DNA of 64,000 nucleotides from Christensenellaceae bacterium. GTDB taxonomy: Bacteria > Bacillota > Clostridia > Christensenellales > CAG-138. Shown in pieces: positions 1 through 8,237 of the stretch (position 1 is its first letter; each line of letters begins with the position of its first letter). The stretch lies in the NCBI GenBank assembly GCA_031261085.1, contig JAISKB010000001.1:62001-126000 (forward strand). Direction: 5' to 3'. Both the position numbers and the translations under genes were made by a program. Below the pieces are notes generated by a model that made no database searches, was not told the origin of the DNA, and saw only the letters and a list, made by a program, of their open reading frames with translations.

Positions 1-1638
1 GGACATATTGAACGTACCCTTGCTATATACGCCGCCGCCGCAGAGCTTGTCATTGACCGCGCCGCTGTTTGCGTAGTAGAACACGAAGTTATTACTGATT
101 GTGCCGCCAAGCATGTTGAAGGTGGCGCCCGTGTCAACATACACGCCGCCGCCGTATGCGTGAGCGTTTCCTGCGGAGTTCGTGCTGAAATATGAGCCGT
201 TGCCTCTAATCGTAGAGCCGGTGTTCATCGTAAGAGTTCCGCCGGTTTTTACCTGCACGGCGCCGCCGTCTGTGCTCGTATCTCGATTAACGCAGTTTGA
301 GATAGTGGCTTTATTTTCCATGATGACTTTGCCACCGTCGTTTATAAGTAATCCGCCGCCCCAAAAATTTGAGTGGGAGCTTTCATAGTTGCCGTTGCCA
401 CTGCCGGACATGGATGCCCAGCCGTCTAATGTGATATTGGAAAGAATCAAGGTTCCGTTGACCGTTCCGTGGCGAGATTTTGGGATCTGCACCAAGGTTT
501 TCGTACCGCTGCCACCGGACTTCAGCGTGACAGTCCTGTTCTTATTAAGCACGAATGGCTCGACATGATCGTCATCATACAGCGCAGTAATTTCCCACCC
601 GGTATGGTTATACATATTCACATACTTGAACGCTTCTGCAAGGCTGTCAGCCTTAAGCTGCCCATAGGGGATTGTGTCCGAGCTCACCACATAACCCTGG
701 TTCGTGATATACGGCGCGGCGCCCATCGGCTGGCGCATACCCGCGTTAATATCCTGTACATATGCGCCCGCCACAATCGTAATGGGGGCGGAGTAGGCAC
801 GGTTGATATAGGGTTCGTCAGTATCGCTCAAATTCCAGTCAACAGCAAAGACGCTCTGCTTCGTGACAGCCATTGGGGTAAGATAGCGCATAGCGCCTAT
901 ATCGTCGTCCTCAACGCCTACCACATAGCCGCCGGGTACAAGCCCGGTAAATATATAGGCGCCGCCTGCGTCGGTTGTGGTCGCGGCTATAGCCGAGGTC
1001 AAGTCATTTGCCGCATACAGGTAAACCGTATAGCCGGGAAGCGTCTGCTCGTTTCCGTTGCGCAGCCCGTCCCAATCGGTAGCCAGCGATCCGTCGCCAT
1101 CCACCCACAAATATCCCGAGATGCCGCCGGTTGCGGCAGGGAGTTTTTCCGGGGCTTCCTGGGCTTCCGGGATTTCCGGGACTTCGGGGGCTTCAACATC
1201 AGGCTCTTCGGTGACCGGCACGGAAAGAAGCACATCATTCCTCATATGTGCATCGTCGGCCACGGTGATGGCCTGCTCAAAGACAAGTGTTGTCGGCGTC
1301 GCCTCTACTATGAGGTAATAGGTTCCTGGGGCAATGCCTGCTATCATATAGGAACCGTCCGCGCCCGAAACGGCGTTGGCGATGGAAGATGCCACGGTTT
1401 TATCCGTACCGACATGCACGGTGACACCCGCTAGGTCTTCGCCCTCATCCCGCATGCCGTTGTCATTGCTGTCTGCCCATACAAATCCGCTGACTGAGGA
1501 AACCGTTCCGGAGGCAGACGTGGAGTCACTACCCTCGGCGAACGCATTTATCGTAGGCGAAAACACGGACATAATCATCAGCAGCGCCAAAAGCAGGATG
1601 CTCCCCTTGTTCGTATTCCTTTTCAATATATTTTTCAC
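1..1638 (-). CDS. Secreted SdrD-like B-domain / beta-helix surface protein, 3' end beyond window
   Basis: Open frame of 546 codons without a stop, running off the left edge, so only the N-terminal part is present. It begins with a signal peptide (basic residues, then a hydrophobic stretch with LLLALLMIMSV, cleavage near AFAEG). Two SdrD/Cna-B-like domains follow, at about residues 45-140 (VSGFVWADSNDNGMRDEGED) and 180-290 (ISGYLWVDGDGS). They are joined by an acidic Pro/Glu linker of repeated EAPE/EVPE type. After about residue 340 the sequence becomes Gly/Asn-rich with repeated GGGVY and TISNN patterns, typical of a right-handed parallel beta-helix. The start is GTG at 1638; TTG at 1626 also fits the GGTGGAG upstream. 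Likely a cell-surface adhesin-like or polysaccharide-interacting protein; a wall anchor would lie outside the window. Confidence 0.8.
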   Translation of the reverse strand, partial: MKNILKRNTNKGSILLLALLMIMSVFSPTINAFAEGSDSTSASGTVSSVSGFVWADSNDNGMRDEGEDLAGVTVHVGTDKTVASSIANAVSGADGSYMIAGIAPGTYYLIVEATPTTLVFEQAITVADDAHMRNDVLLSVPVTEEPDVEAPEVPEIPEAQEAPEKLPAATGGISGYLWVDGDGSLATDWDGLRNGNEQTLPGYTVYLYAANDLTSAIAATTTDAGGAYIFTGLVPGGYVVGVEDDDIGAMRYLTPMAVTKQSVFAVDWNLSDTDEPYINRAYSAPITIVAGAYVQDINAGMRQPMGAAPYITNQGYVVSSDTIPYGQLKADSLAEAFKYVNMYNHTGWEITALYDDDHVEPFVLNKNRTVTLKSGGSGTKTLVQIPKSRHGTVNGTLILSNITLDGWASMSGSGNGNYESSHSNFWGGGLLINDGGKVIMENKATISNCVNRDTSTDGGAVQVKTGGTLTMNTGSTIRGNGSYFSTNSAGNAHAYGGGVYVDTGATFNMLGGTISNNFVFYYANSGAVNDKLCGGGVYSKGTFNMS

Positions 1639-1706
1639 TCTCCACCATACCTTTGCATAAAATCGAGGGAAGCCTGATCTCCGGTGCTTTTCCTCTATGA
1701 CAATAG

Positions 1707-1735
1707 TCTAAACTATGCAGGAAGAACCAAGTCAA
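1707..1735 (-). promoter_or_regulatory. Promoter for the surface-protein gene
   Basis: On the minus strand TTGACT (1735-1730) and TTTAGA (1712-1707) are 17 bp apart, about 70 bp upstream of the GTG start. The DNA further upstream (1741-1800) is very A+T-rich, like an UP element. The -10 is weak. Confidence 0.4.
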
Positions 1736-1986
1736 TAGACTTTTCTTTAAAATTTTCATTTTTTTGAAAATGAATTATATTATTAAAATATCCAATAAAG
1801 AGGTGGTTATTTCCCGATTTTATGCATCATTTTGATAAAAACCAGATTTTACAGCTTTTAACCTCACGCTCTTCTTAACACTTTTTTCTACAAAAGCGAA
1901 TGAAAAGTTGGGAGTTCCTACCATGTTTATCTGCGCCGCCAGTAGATAATGGAGTTTCAAGAATTACCAGAATTCGCAAATGCACC

Positions 1987-2015
1987 TTGTCAATCAGACG
2001 CAATTTCACTATAAT
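1987..2015 (+). promoter_or_regulatory. Promoter of the MerR-family gene
   Basis: TTGTCA at 1987-1992 and TATAAT at 2010-2015 are separated by exactly 17 bp. This is near-consensus and lies about 50 bp upstream of the regulator start. The spacing is normal, unlike the 19-bp spacers that MerR activators remodel, so this promoter probably works without the regulator. Confidence 0.7.
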
Positions 2016-2038
2016 ACAAATACAGGGAGGCGGCCTGT

Positions 2039-2146
2039 ATGAATCAGGTAGAATGGAGTGAGAAGCATGAACGGAACCGAGTTGTTGTCTATGAAGCAAT
2101 TTGCCGAATATACAGGGCTCAAGCAAAGCACGCTGCGATATTATGA
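2039..2146 (+). CDS. Short upstream ORF overlapping the MerR gene start
   Basis: ATG at 2039 follows GGGAGG (2025-2030) by 8 nt, the best ribosome site of the transcript. It opens a 35-codon frame ending at TGA 2144-2146, out of frame with the regulator whose start (2067) lies inside it. The peptide begins MNQVEWSEKHE and resembles nothing I recognise. It could be a leader that sets translation of the regulator, or the site could simply help load ribosomes. Coding status is uncertain. Confidence 0.3.
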   Translation: MNQVEWSEKHERNRVVVYEAICRIYRAQAKHAAIL

Positions 2147-2918
2147 CGAAATCGGTTTGTTTTCCCCGGTGCGACGAGGAGAAAACAATTATCGATATTA
2201 TTCACCTCAGCAGATCATCACCCTCAATCTGATTCAGACCCTGACCAGATTGGGGATTTCTCTGGAAAAGATTGGAGAACTGGAACGCTCCCGAACTCCG
2301 GAGATGATTATGGAATTGCTCGTGGAACAGGAAGACGAGCTCGATCGGCAGCTTCGTCATATCCGGGAAAATTATTCCATCATTCACACCCTCAACCGCA
2401 TGATTCAGATCGGATCGACAGCACAGGAAGAGAGGATTGTCGAAAGAGTTTTGCGGGCATATCCCCTGATTCTAGGTCCCATCAACGACTTTGAAGATAA
2501 CCAGTTTTTTTACGAAACCTTCTTCCGTTTTTGTGCGGAGGCCAAAAATCGGCGCATCAATTTATGCTATCCCGTCGGCGGATATTTCGAGGACATCGAT
2601 GTCTTTATAAATACGCCCTCGCAGCCCACTCGGTTTTTCTCTTTGGATCCCACCGGCGCGGATACAAAAAAAGCCGGACGGCATCTGGTAGGTTATATCC
2701 GCGGCTATTATGGAGATATGGGCGATATGCCCGAACGCTTGATCACATACGCATATGAGCACAACTTTCGGTTCACCGGCCCGCTCTATGTGACTTATGT
2801 CCATGACGAAATCACGATAAAGGATCCAAACCGCTTTTTGGCGCAGGTTTCGGTGCCGGTGGCGCCAAATAAAAAAAGGGCGATCAACCGCACCGCCAAT
2901 GTGCGGGGGGATATATAA
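2067..2918 (+). CDS. MerR-family transcriptional regulator with GyrI-like effector domain
   Basis: A 283-residue protein. The N-terminal winged helix-turn-helix is clear (MKQFAEYTGLKQSTLRYYDE, then the NYRYYSPQQ wing) with the usual dimerisation helix of about 50 residues. The C-terminal ~150 residues resemble the GyrI/BmrR effector-binding fold, suggesting a multidrug- or lipophile-sensing activator. ATG 2067 with GGAG 8 nt upstream is preferred; GTG 2058 would add three residues. The gene is divergent from the surface-protein gene, and no efflux gene is adjacent, so its target is unknown. Family assignment is firm, ligand unknown. Confidence 0.85.
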   Translation: MNGTELLSMKQFAEYTGLKQSTLRYYDEIGLFSPVRRGENNYRYYSPQQIITLNLIQTLTRLGISLEKIGELERSRTPEMIMELLVEQEDELDRQLRHIRENYSIIHTLNRMIQIGSTAQEERIVERVLRAYPLILGPINDFEDNQFFYETFFRFCAEAKNRRINLCYPVGGYFEDIDVFINTPSQPTRFFSLDPTGADTKKAGRHLVGYIRGYYGDMGDMPERLITYAYEHNFRFTGPLYVTYVHDEITIKDPNRFLAQVSVPVAPNKKRAINRTANVRGDI

Positions 2919-3108
2919 AAGAGAAAATGACGGACTTCGACGCTTTCCCACCCGAAGCGCAGCGCGAGGAGTTCAACGGGCATAGTGTGCTTGTAGAATA
3001 GGCGTTAATGTGGTCGTCTATTTTTCTATAACATCCCGCCCGTCAACACGGACCGCAGGACGCCGATGGCCACATAGCGGGCGTTGTCAAATTCACAAGA
3101 ACCAATGC
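2919..3108. other. Intergenic stretch without a convincing gene
   Basis: Between the MerR gene and the terminator at 3109 I see no supported gene. Only short open stretches are present: a 24-codon plus-strand frame from ATG 2927, and a minus-strand tail (about 3106-3020) that reads like the last ~25 residues of a protein (DNARYVAIGVLRSVLTGGM then stop). The latter could be a gene remnant. Confidence 0.35.
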
Positions 3109-3144
3109 AAAAGCCGCAAAAACACTAGAGTTTCTGCGGCTTTT
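3109..3144 (+). terminator. Intrinsic terminator, possibly bidirectional
   Basis: AAAAGCCGCA pairs with TGCGGCTTTT around a short loop, with A-runs on the left and T-runs on the right, so it could terminate in either direction. It lies downstream of the MerR gene and of the converging DUF4177 gene. Confidence 0.6.
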
Positions 3145-3261
3145 GTGGTGCGAATGTTCATAAGGACAAACTCTGAAATGCCCATAAATATGGCTGTTCG
3201 GCGCAAACATACGATTACTATACTATTTTTTATAAAATCACGAGAGCTAAACTGGAGCTTT

Positions 3262-3447
3262 TCAAATTACTTTTTCTTTATAAACAACTGCAACTAGTGC
3301 ACCTATTCCATCACCCGGTGATACGATTTGCTGAAGTGTCCATCCTTCAGCTATATACTGGTTTAAAACATCTTCCGATTGCGTTAAATCTTTTTCTCTT
3401 GACAGTTTAAGTCCTTTGTTTAAATAAATTAACTTATACTCTTTCAT
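3262..3447 (-). CDS. DUF4177 domain protein
   Basis: A 61-residue protein with the pattern of the DUF4177 family: an N-terminal strand YKLIYL, a middle QYIAEGWTLQQI and a C-terminal strand GALVAVVYKEK. Function of the family is unknown. The start is well supported by GGAGG 7 nt upstream of ATG 3447. Codon use is more A+T-rich than that of neighbouring genes. Monocistronic: terminators flank both ends and a -10 element sits about 30 bp upstream. Confidence 0.75.
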   Translation of the reverse strand: MKEYKLIYLNKGLKLSREKDLTQSEDVLNQYIAEGWTLQQIVSPGDGIGALVAVVYKEKVI

Positions 3448-3477
3448 CTCTATACCTCCACAAATTTCAATTTAATG

Positions 3478-3483
3478 ATTATA
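3478..3483 (-). promoter_or_regulatory. -10 element for the DUF4177 gene
   Basis: Minus-strand TATAAT about 30 bp upstream of the start codon; no good -35 is visible at the expected distance. Confidence 0.4.
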
Positions 3484-3514
3484 CAGAAAGGAGAAATACG
3501 ACATTATCATACCA

Positions 3515-3568
3515 CAAAATAAAAATCGCTTCAAATGGAATGATTACTCAATTCCTTTTGAAGCGATT
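3515..3568 (-). terminator. Terminator of the tRNA transcript
   Basis: On the minus strand AATCGCTTCAAA pairs with TTTGAAGCGATT (the AGGAAT/ATTCC bases extend the stem), followed by TTTATTTT. It lies directly after the tRNA-Pro CCA end. Confidence 0.8.
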
Positions 3569-3569
3569 G

Positions 3570-3646
3570 TGGTCGGGGCGACAGGATTTGAACCTGCGAC
3601 CTTTTGGTCCCGAACCAAACGCGCTACCAAGCTGCGCTACGCCCCG
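3570..3646 (-). tRNA. tRNA-Pro (anticodon CGG)
   Basis: Minus-strand cloverleaf: acceptor CGGGGCG/CGCCCCG, D-arm GCGCAGCTTGGTAGCGC, anticodon stem TTTGG/CCAAA with loop TTCGGGA, and T-loop GGTTCAAATCC. The discriminator A is followed by an encoded CCA (3570-3572). Anticodon CGG reads CCG. Second gene of a two-tRNA transcript. Confidence 0.95.
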
Positions 3647-3691
3647 AATATGGCAGGGTACTCCAAGAAGATGCCCTGCACTCCTGAATGC

Positions 3692-3767
3692 TGGAGCCAA
3701 CGAGGGGACTCGAACCCCTGACCTGCTGATTACGAATCAGCTGCTCTACCAACTGAGCTACGTTGGC
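3692..3767 (-). tRNA. tRNA-Thr (anticodon CGT)
   Basis: Minus-strand cloverleaf: acceptor GCCAACG/CGTTGGC, D-arm GCTCAGTTGGTAGAGC, anticodon stem GCTGA/TCAGC with loop TTCGTAA, and T-loop GGTTCGAGTCC. Discriminator T and an encoded CCA (3692-3694). Anticodon CGT reads ACG. First gene of the tRNA transcript. Confidence 0.95.
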
Positions 3768-3796
3768 GCAGGGCGCAAGTTTTTGCGCCGTTAATG

Positions 3797-3825
3797 ATTA
3801 TAGCATAAGCGGCGCTGGCTGTCAC
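3797..3825 (-). promoter_or_regulatory. Promoter of the tRNA-Thr/tRNA-Pro transcript
   Basis: Minus-strand GTGACA (3825-3820) and TATAAT (3802-3797), 17 bp apart, with a TG extended -10. It lies 30 bp upstream of tRNA-Thr and just downstream of the rng stop codon. Confidence 0.75.
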
Positions 3826-3845
3826 TAATGAATTTTCAATTGCGT

Positions 3846-5372
3846 TCAATATCTTTGTGCGGTACATTCAATGGATTTAAGCTCTTTGCCGGAGGTGAGC
3901 GGCGTGATGCTGAACTCCTCCACATGCATTTGGTCGGAGGTTTGCACCCATATGGCGCGCCCCGGCGCACGGGGCAAAAGCGGCGCCTCATCGGTGTTGT
4001 TCTCCTCCAATATCTGCGCTACGGTAGGGTGCATGCGCACCAGGTAATTGGCGTGCGTTTCTTCGGCAAAGGCGCGCAGAAGCTTTTTGCGCACCTTCAG
4101 CAGCACCGTCTCGCGCGAGAGCACCTTGCCATCCCCTCCGCAATATGGGCAGGGGGCTTGCAGCGTGTTGCTGATGCACTGCCGTGTCTTTTTGCGCGTC
4201 ATCTCCACCAGGCCCAGCTGTGTGATGCCCAGCACGTTGCTCTTGGTACGATCCTGCCGCAGCTCGGCACGGAGCGTTTCGAGCACCTTTTCCTTATTGC
4301 CTATCTCCTCCATATCGATGAAGTCGATGATGATGATGCCGCTGATATCCCGCAGGCGGAGCTGGCGCGCAATCTCCCGCGCCGCTTCGCAGTTGGTTTC
4401 GGTGATGGTCTCCTGCAGGTTGTCGTTGCCGATGAACTTGCCGGTGTTCACATCGATGGTCGTAAGCGCCTCGGTTTGGTCGATGATGATGTGCCCGCCG
4501 TTCTTCATCCATACCTTGCGGGCCAGCGCCTTATCTATCACGCTCTCCAGCTTATATACATCAAACAGGGGCGTCGCGCCCTCGTATAGCTCCACCCTAT
4601 CCTTAAGCGCCGGGGATATGATGCTCGCCACCGCCTTTATCTTTTCGTAAAACTCGCGGTCGTTGATGACCAGCTTATCCACATCCGCGGTAAACAAATC
4701 GCGTATGGTGCGGAATATCAGCGTTTCTTCGGCATGCACCAGCCGGGGCGCCGAAAGCAGCTTGCTCTTTTGCAGTATGCGCTCCCACAGGCGCGCGAGG
4801 AACGCCATATCCTCGGCAAACTCCTCTTCGCTTTTACCCACGGCCGCGGTGCGCACAATCGCACCCATGCTGGCGGGCTTCACGGCTTCGATACAGGCTT
4901 TAAGCCGCGCGCGCTCGTCCTCATCCTCTATGCGGCGGGATACGCCTATGTAGTTCACCGAGGGCATCAGCACCAGCGTGCGGCCGGGCAGCGTAATATG
5001 CGTGGTGACCCGCGCACCCTTGCTGCCCACTGGCTCTTTCGTTACCTGCACCAATATCTCTTGCCCGGGCTTTACGATATCCTTTATGTTGGGCACATCG
5101 TCTTTAATATCCCCCGCGCCCCCGTCAAATTGAAAATCGGATTTGTCGAAGAGAATATCCCGCGCGAATAAAAAGGCGTTTCGCTCCAAACCAATATCCA
5201 CAAACGCGGCCTGCATCCCCGGCAATACGTTTTGTACCCTGCCGTTATAGATGTTGCCCACCAAGCGCTCTTTGCCGCGCCGCTCGATATAAATTTCACC
5301 CGGCGCGCCGTTTTCCAGCAGTACCACACGCGTTTGATATGGATTAATATCCACCACAATCTCTTTTTGCAT
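3846..5372 (-). CDS. rng: Ribonuclease E/G family endoribonuclease
   Basis: A 508-residue protein, the length of RNase G rather than the longer RNase E. It carries an S1-like RNA-binding domain at about residues 36-120 (GNIYNGRVQNVLPGMQAAFV), the core with TTIDVNTGKF near residue 305, the metal-binding segment IIIDFIDME near 345, and the zinc-link CPYCGG near 408. It cleaves single-stranded RNA with 5'-end sensing in rRNA maturation and mRNA decay. It follows rodA-spoIVFA-spoIVFB, a common clostridial neighbourhood, but has its own promoter overlapping the spoIVFB stop codon. The usual downstream rplU is replaced here by tRNA genes. A GGGATGAGAG ribosome site supports ATG 5372. Confidence 0.93.
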   Translation of the reverse strand: MQKEIVVDINPYQTRVVLLENGAPGEIYIERRGKERLVGNIYNGRVQNVLPGMQAAFVDIGLERNAFLFARDILFDKSDFQFDGGAGDIKDDVPNIKDIVKPGQEILVQVTKEPVGSKGARVTTHITLPGRTLVLMPSVNYIGVSRRIEDEDERARLKACIEAVKPASMGAIVRTAAVGKSEEEFAEDMAFLARLWERILQKSKLLSAPRLVHAEETLIFRTIRDLFTADVDKLVINDREFYEKIKAVASIISPALKDRVELYEGATPLFDVYKLESVIDKALARKVWMKNGGHIIIDQTEALTTIDVNTGKFIGNDNLQETITETNCEAAREIARQLRLRDISGIIIIDFIDMEEIGNKEKVLETLRAELRQDRTKSNVLGITQLGLVEMTRKKTRQCISNTLQAPCPYCGGDGKVLSRETVLLKVRKKLLRAFAEETHANYLVRMHPTVAQILEENNTDEAPLLPRAPGRAIWVQTSDQMHVEEFSITPLTSGKELKSIECTAQRY

Positions 5373-5425
5373 GTACTCTCATCCCTGTTCAATAATCTAC
5401 AGTACTCCGAAAACATCCCAGTATT

Positions 5426-5454
5426 AGTATAGCATCGTTTATACCCGCGGTCAA
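5426..5454 (-). promoter_or_regulatory. Promoter of rng
   Basis: Minus-strand TTGACC (5454-5449) and TATACT (5431-5426), spaced 17 bp, with an extended TGC before the -10. The -35 overlaps the stop codon of spoIVFB, so rng can be expressed separately from the sporulation genes upstream. Confidence 0.75.
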
Positions 5455-6320
5455 TGTCCGCGTATCGCGTCGAGCAGGCGCGCGCCGGGCCCATATTCGG
5501 CGAGCAGCGCCAGCAGCCGCGCTTCATCCGCCTGCCCCAGCGAACGCATATCGTCATCCAATATTTGTATCACGGTATAACGGCCCGCCTGCAGCCGGGT
5601 CAGGGCGTCGGCGACGCGCATGCCCTTATGCGCGCCGATGTGCGCCACCGCCACGCATCCCCCCTGCCGTATATCATTGTGCCGCCGCAGCATGGCGTTC
5701 AGCCGCGCCTCCTGCCCCCTTTTACCCTCCCGCAGGGCGGCTACAAATAAAAACACGCCAAATATCAGCAATGTGGGGTTTATGCCGCCATAAAGCAGCA
5801 GCAATACCCCCAGCGCCGTCAGCGCAAGGGCTGTAAGCACGCCCAGTGCGATGCCTATGCGCAGCGCGGCTTGGTCGCTGATGCACCTTTCGAGCGCCGC
5901 GTACAAAACCCGTCCGCCATCCAGCGGCAGCGCGGGCAGCAGGTTTATAAGCCCAATCGAAAAATTCGCCGCGCCAAACCGCTCCAAAAAAAGGTACTCT
6001 CCCCCGCCGCGCACCGTCAGGCAGGTCAGCGCCGTCATCAAGCTGCATACCGGCCCGGCGGCGGCGATGGCCAGGGTATCCCACCACCCCGCGGACAGCC
6101 CCTGCATGCGGGCTACAAAGCCAAACGGCTGCAGTTCGATGCGCTGCACACGCTGCCCCAGCGCCCCCGCCATAACCGTGTGCGCCGCCTCGTGCAGCGA
6201 CAGCGCCAACAGCGCAATGAGGCAATCGCTCAGCCCGCCCGAAATCGCCATCCAAACCAGCAGCAGCAATAATAGCGGGCTGTATTCGATTGAGATATCC
6301 CGCACAAAGCCAAGCCGCAT
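5451..6320 (-). CDS. spoIVFB: Intramembrane zinc metalloprotease SpoIVFB (site-2 protease family, M50)
   Basis: A 289-residue multi-pass membrane protein. The zinc site HEAAH is at residues 43-47 and the second signature NLLPALPLDGGR lies near 130-141. The C-terminal ~90 residues are soluble and look like a CBS-type regulatory region. In Bacillus, SpoIVFB cleaves pro-sigma-K in the outer forespore membrane of the mother cell. It starts one base after the stop of spoIVFA, so the pair is translationally coupled. This is good evidence that the organism sporulates or descends from a spore-former. Confidence 0.88.
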   Translation of the reverse strand: MRLGFVRDISIEYSPLLLLLLVWMAISGGLSDCLIALLALSLHEAAHTVMAGALGQRVQRIELQPFGFVARMQGLSAGWWDTLAIAAAGPVCSLMTALTCLTVRGGGEYLFLERFGAANFSIGLINLLPALPLDGGRVLYAALERCISDQAALRIGIALGVLTALALTALGVLLLLYGGINPTLLIFGVFLFVAALREGKRGQEARLNAMLRRHNDIRQGGCVAVAHIGAHKGMRVADALTRLQAGRYTVIQILDDDMRSLGQADEARLLALLAEYGPGARLLDAIRGH

Positions 6321-6321
6321 A

Positions 6322-7017
6322 TTATACCGGTGGGTTCGCGTTCAACCTAAAAAATATAGCGGGGTCCGTCGGCCGGCCGCCCGCATGCACCGAAACGGCC
6401 ACCTTGCTATCCACCCGCGCGATGGTATCCTTGGCGAGCAGCCTCTGCCCCTCCTCTACCGAAATATCCTGCAGGCCATAGTATGTAATCTCGTGATCAT
6501 CCTTTGTGAGCACGCTTACAAAATGGCCCAGCGCCGCATCCTCGCCTATGGTTTTAACCTTGCAGGCAACGGGCACGGCCAGGTATTGCACATGATCCAG
6601 CGCCAGCGTTACCACCATGGTATCCTCATCCCGCAGGGCGGTTTCATAATCCACCCCCAGCTCAGGCTGTGCCGTGGCGGAAAACACCTCCACAATGCCG
6701 GGCAATTCCACAAAATGCAGCCTGCCCAGCAATTCGCCCAGTTGCGTTTCTTCCTCTATCGCCTGCCGCACGCTCCCCGCCGCGCGCGCGGGTGCGGGGG
6801 TGCCCAGCCACTTTACCAGCAGCACCGCCGCACAAGCCGCCGCGCATAGCCCCAGCTTTAAAAACATGCTGCTGGGGCCGGTGCGGCGCGCACGGATACG
6901 TTTTGCGTTGTGGCGCGCCGAGCTTTGGATGACGCCGCCGATATATCGTGGCGCGCGCATGCGCCCCTTGGCCGCGCTGGAGGTAAAACCGCCGTGTTCT
7001 ATATGGTTATCAGGCAT
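6322..7017 (-). CDS. spoIVFA: SpoIVFA-like degenerate M23 (LytM) membrane protein
   Basis: A 231-residue protein: a basic cytoplasmic N-terminus, one membrane segment at about residues 52-72 (LGLCAAACAAVLLV) and an extracellular LytM-like beta domain. The domain retains GEDAALGHFVSV and a final DPAIFF, but I do not see the HxH zinc ligands of active M23 peptidases, as expected for SpoIVFA. In Bacillus, SpoIVFA holds and inhibits SpoIVFB until its LytM domain is cut. The adjacent coupled spoIVFB supports the call. The function is inferred from context and fold. Confidence 0.75.
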   Translation of the reverse strand: MPDNHIEHGGFTSSAAKGRMRAPRYIGGVIQSSARHNAKRIRARRTGPSSMFLKLGLCAAACAAVLLVKWLGTPAPARAAGSVRQAIEEETQLGELLGRLHFVELPGIVEVFSATAQPELGVDYETALRDEDTMVVTLALDHVQYLAVPVACKVKTIGEDAALGHFVSVLTKDDHEITYYGLQDISVEEGQRLLAKDTIARVDSKVAVSVHAGGRPTDPAIFFRLNANPPV

Positions 7018-7073
7018 AAAACAACCCCCCTTTTACACCAATGTATATGTAAAAAGAGGGCTTATCATGTCAT

Positions 7074-8237
7074 TTATGAGTTGGACCGGCGTTTTTTGGG
7101 CCGCCGTATCCATATGTTTTCTACAATGCCCACCCCTATCATATTGGTGAGCAGGTTGCTGCCCCCATAGCTGATGAAGGGCAGCGGTATGCCGGTGACC
7201 GGCACAAGGCCTATCGTCATGCCGATGTTTTCGAACACATGCGCGGCCATCATGCCGCACACGCCGATGACAAGGCAGCTCGCAAACGAATCCTTGGTTT
7301 TTATGGCGATGTACAGCCAGCGGAACAACAGCGTAAAATACAGCACGATGATGAGCGCCCCGCCGATAAAGCCCAAGCCTTCTACAATGCCCGCATAGAT
7401 GAAGTCGGTATGCCGCTCCGGCACAAAGCGCAGCTGCGCCAAGGTGCCCTCGGTAAAGAAGCCCTTGCCCGAAAGCTGGCCCGAGCCGATGGCCAATTTG
7501 GCTTGCGAAACGTTGTAGCCGGCATCCTGCAAATCCAGCGTTGGATCCAAAAACACCTGTATGCGCCCCTTTTGCAGGTCAGAAAGCAGATAGAAATACG
7601 CGAGCGGCGCCGCAACGGCCAGCGCGCCCGCCGCCGCCGCAATATACCCCCACGATATGCGCCCTATGAAGAAGATGAACACCATAATGCAAACATAAAC
7701 GAATGCCGTGCCAAAGTCGGGCTGCGCCATAACCAGCGCCGAAGGTATGAGCACGAGCAGCATCGCAAACAGAATGGTTTTTATCCCGCTCAGGCGGCCT
7801 GTACGATCCATAGAGGTGGATACGACTTGCGAGAGCGCGATGATGATGCAGATTTTGCACAGCTCGCCGGGCTGCAGCGCGCGGTCTATAAAGCCCAGCT
7901 GAAACCAGCCCTGTATGCCGCGCACCCGGGTGGTAACAAACACGATGCACAGCAGCGCCACAATGGCGATATAGGCATAGCGAATGATATACTTATATAC
8001 CTTATAATCCACGGCGATCACGATTAAAAATACCGCCAGTCCAACAAGGAAGTTGACCGCCTGCTTTTGCACATAATATAGGTTGAGCTTTTTGACATAG
8101 TCGGCCAGGGCGGCTTCCTTGCCGCTGAACGGCTCGGCGGTGATGCTGGCAATGCTGATAAGGCCGATGGCTACGAGTATGAGCATCAGCACGATGGTAA
8201 CCCAATCGATTTGTTTTAAAAAATCTTTATTGAGCAT
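7074..8237 (-). CDS. rodA: RodA, SEDS-family peptidoglycan glycosyltransferase
   Basis: A 387-residue protein with about ten membrane segments and SEDS signatures: MAQPDFGTAFVYV in the middle, RFVPERHTDFIYA, and the C-terminal LPFISYGGSNLLTNM. SEDS proteins polymerise lipid II, working with a class B PBP. RodA rather than FtsW is favoured by linkage to spoIVFA/spoIVFB, a common clostridial order. ATG 8237 overlaps the last base of the upstream lipoprotein stop codon (TAATG), so the two are coupled. A second SEDS gene occurs at 13303. Confidence 0.88.
   Translation of the reverse strand: MLNKDFLKQIDWVTIVLMLILVAIGLISIASITAEPFSGKEAALADYVKKLNLYYVQKQAVNFLVGLAVFLIVIAVDYKVYKYIIRYAYIAIVALLCIVFVTTRVRGIQGWFQLGFIDRALQPGELCKICIIIALSQVVSTSMDRTGRLSGIKTILFAMLLVLIPSALVMAQPDFGTAFVYVCIMVFIFFIGRISWGYIAAAAGALAVAAPLAYFYLLSDLQKGRIQVFLDPTLDLQDAGYNVSQAKLAIGSGQLSGKGFFTEGTLAQLRFVPERHTDFIYAGIVEGLGFIGGALIIVLYFTLLFRWLYIAIKTKDSFASCLVIGVCGMMAAHVFENIGMTIGLVPVTGIPLPFISYGGSNLLTNMIGVGIVENIWIRRPKKRRSNS

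Noticed and set aside
469..1434. 321-codon plus-strand open frame
   Set aside because: It is antisense to the SdrD-like protein, whose translation shows clear domains; the plus-strand peptide has no recognisable features and no good ribosome site.
1741..1800. A+T-rich hairpin (TTCATTTT/AAAATGAA) as a terminator
   Set aside because: The stem has no G-C content to speak of and lies in a divergent promoter region; better explained as promoter-upstream A+T-rich DNA.
2919..3261. Mobile-element remnant
   Set aside because: No terminal repeats, transposase fragments or target duplications could be seen around the low-coding interval.
3010..3297. 95-codon plus-strand open frame
   Set aside because: It runs through the terminator hairpin at 3109-3144 and into the DUF4177 gene; composition is not protein-like.
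6322..7017. Active M23 peptidase
   Set aside because: The LytM-like domain lacks visible HxH zinc ligands and is coupled to spoIVFB, so SpoIVFA is the better reading.
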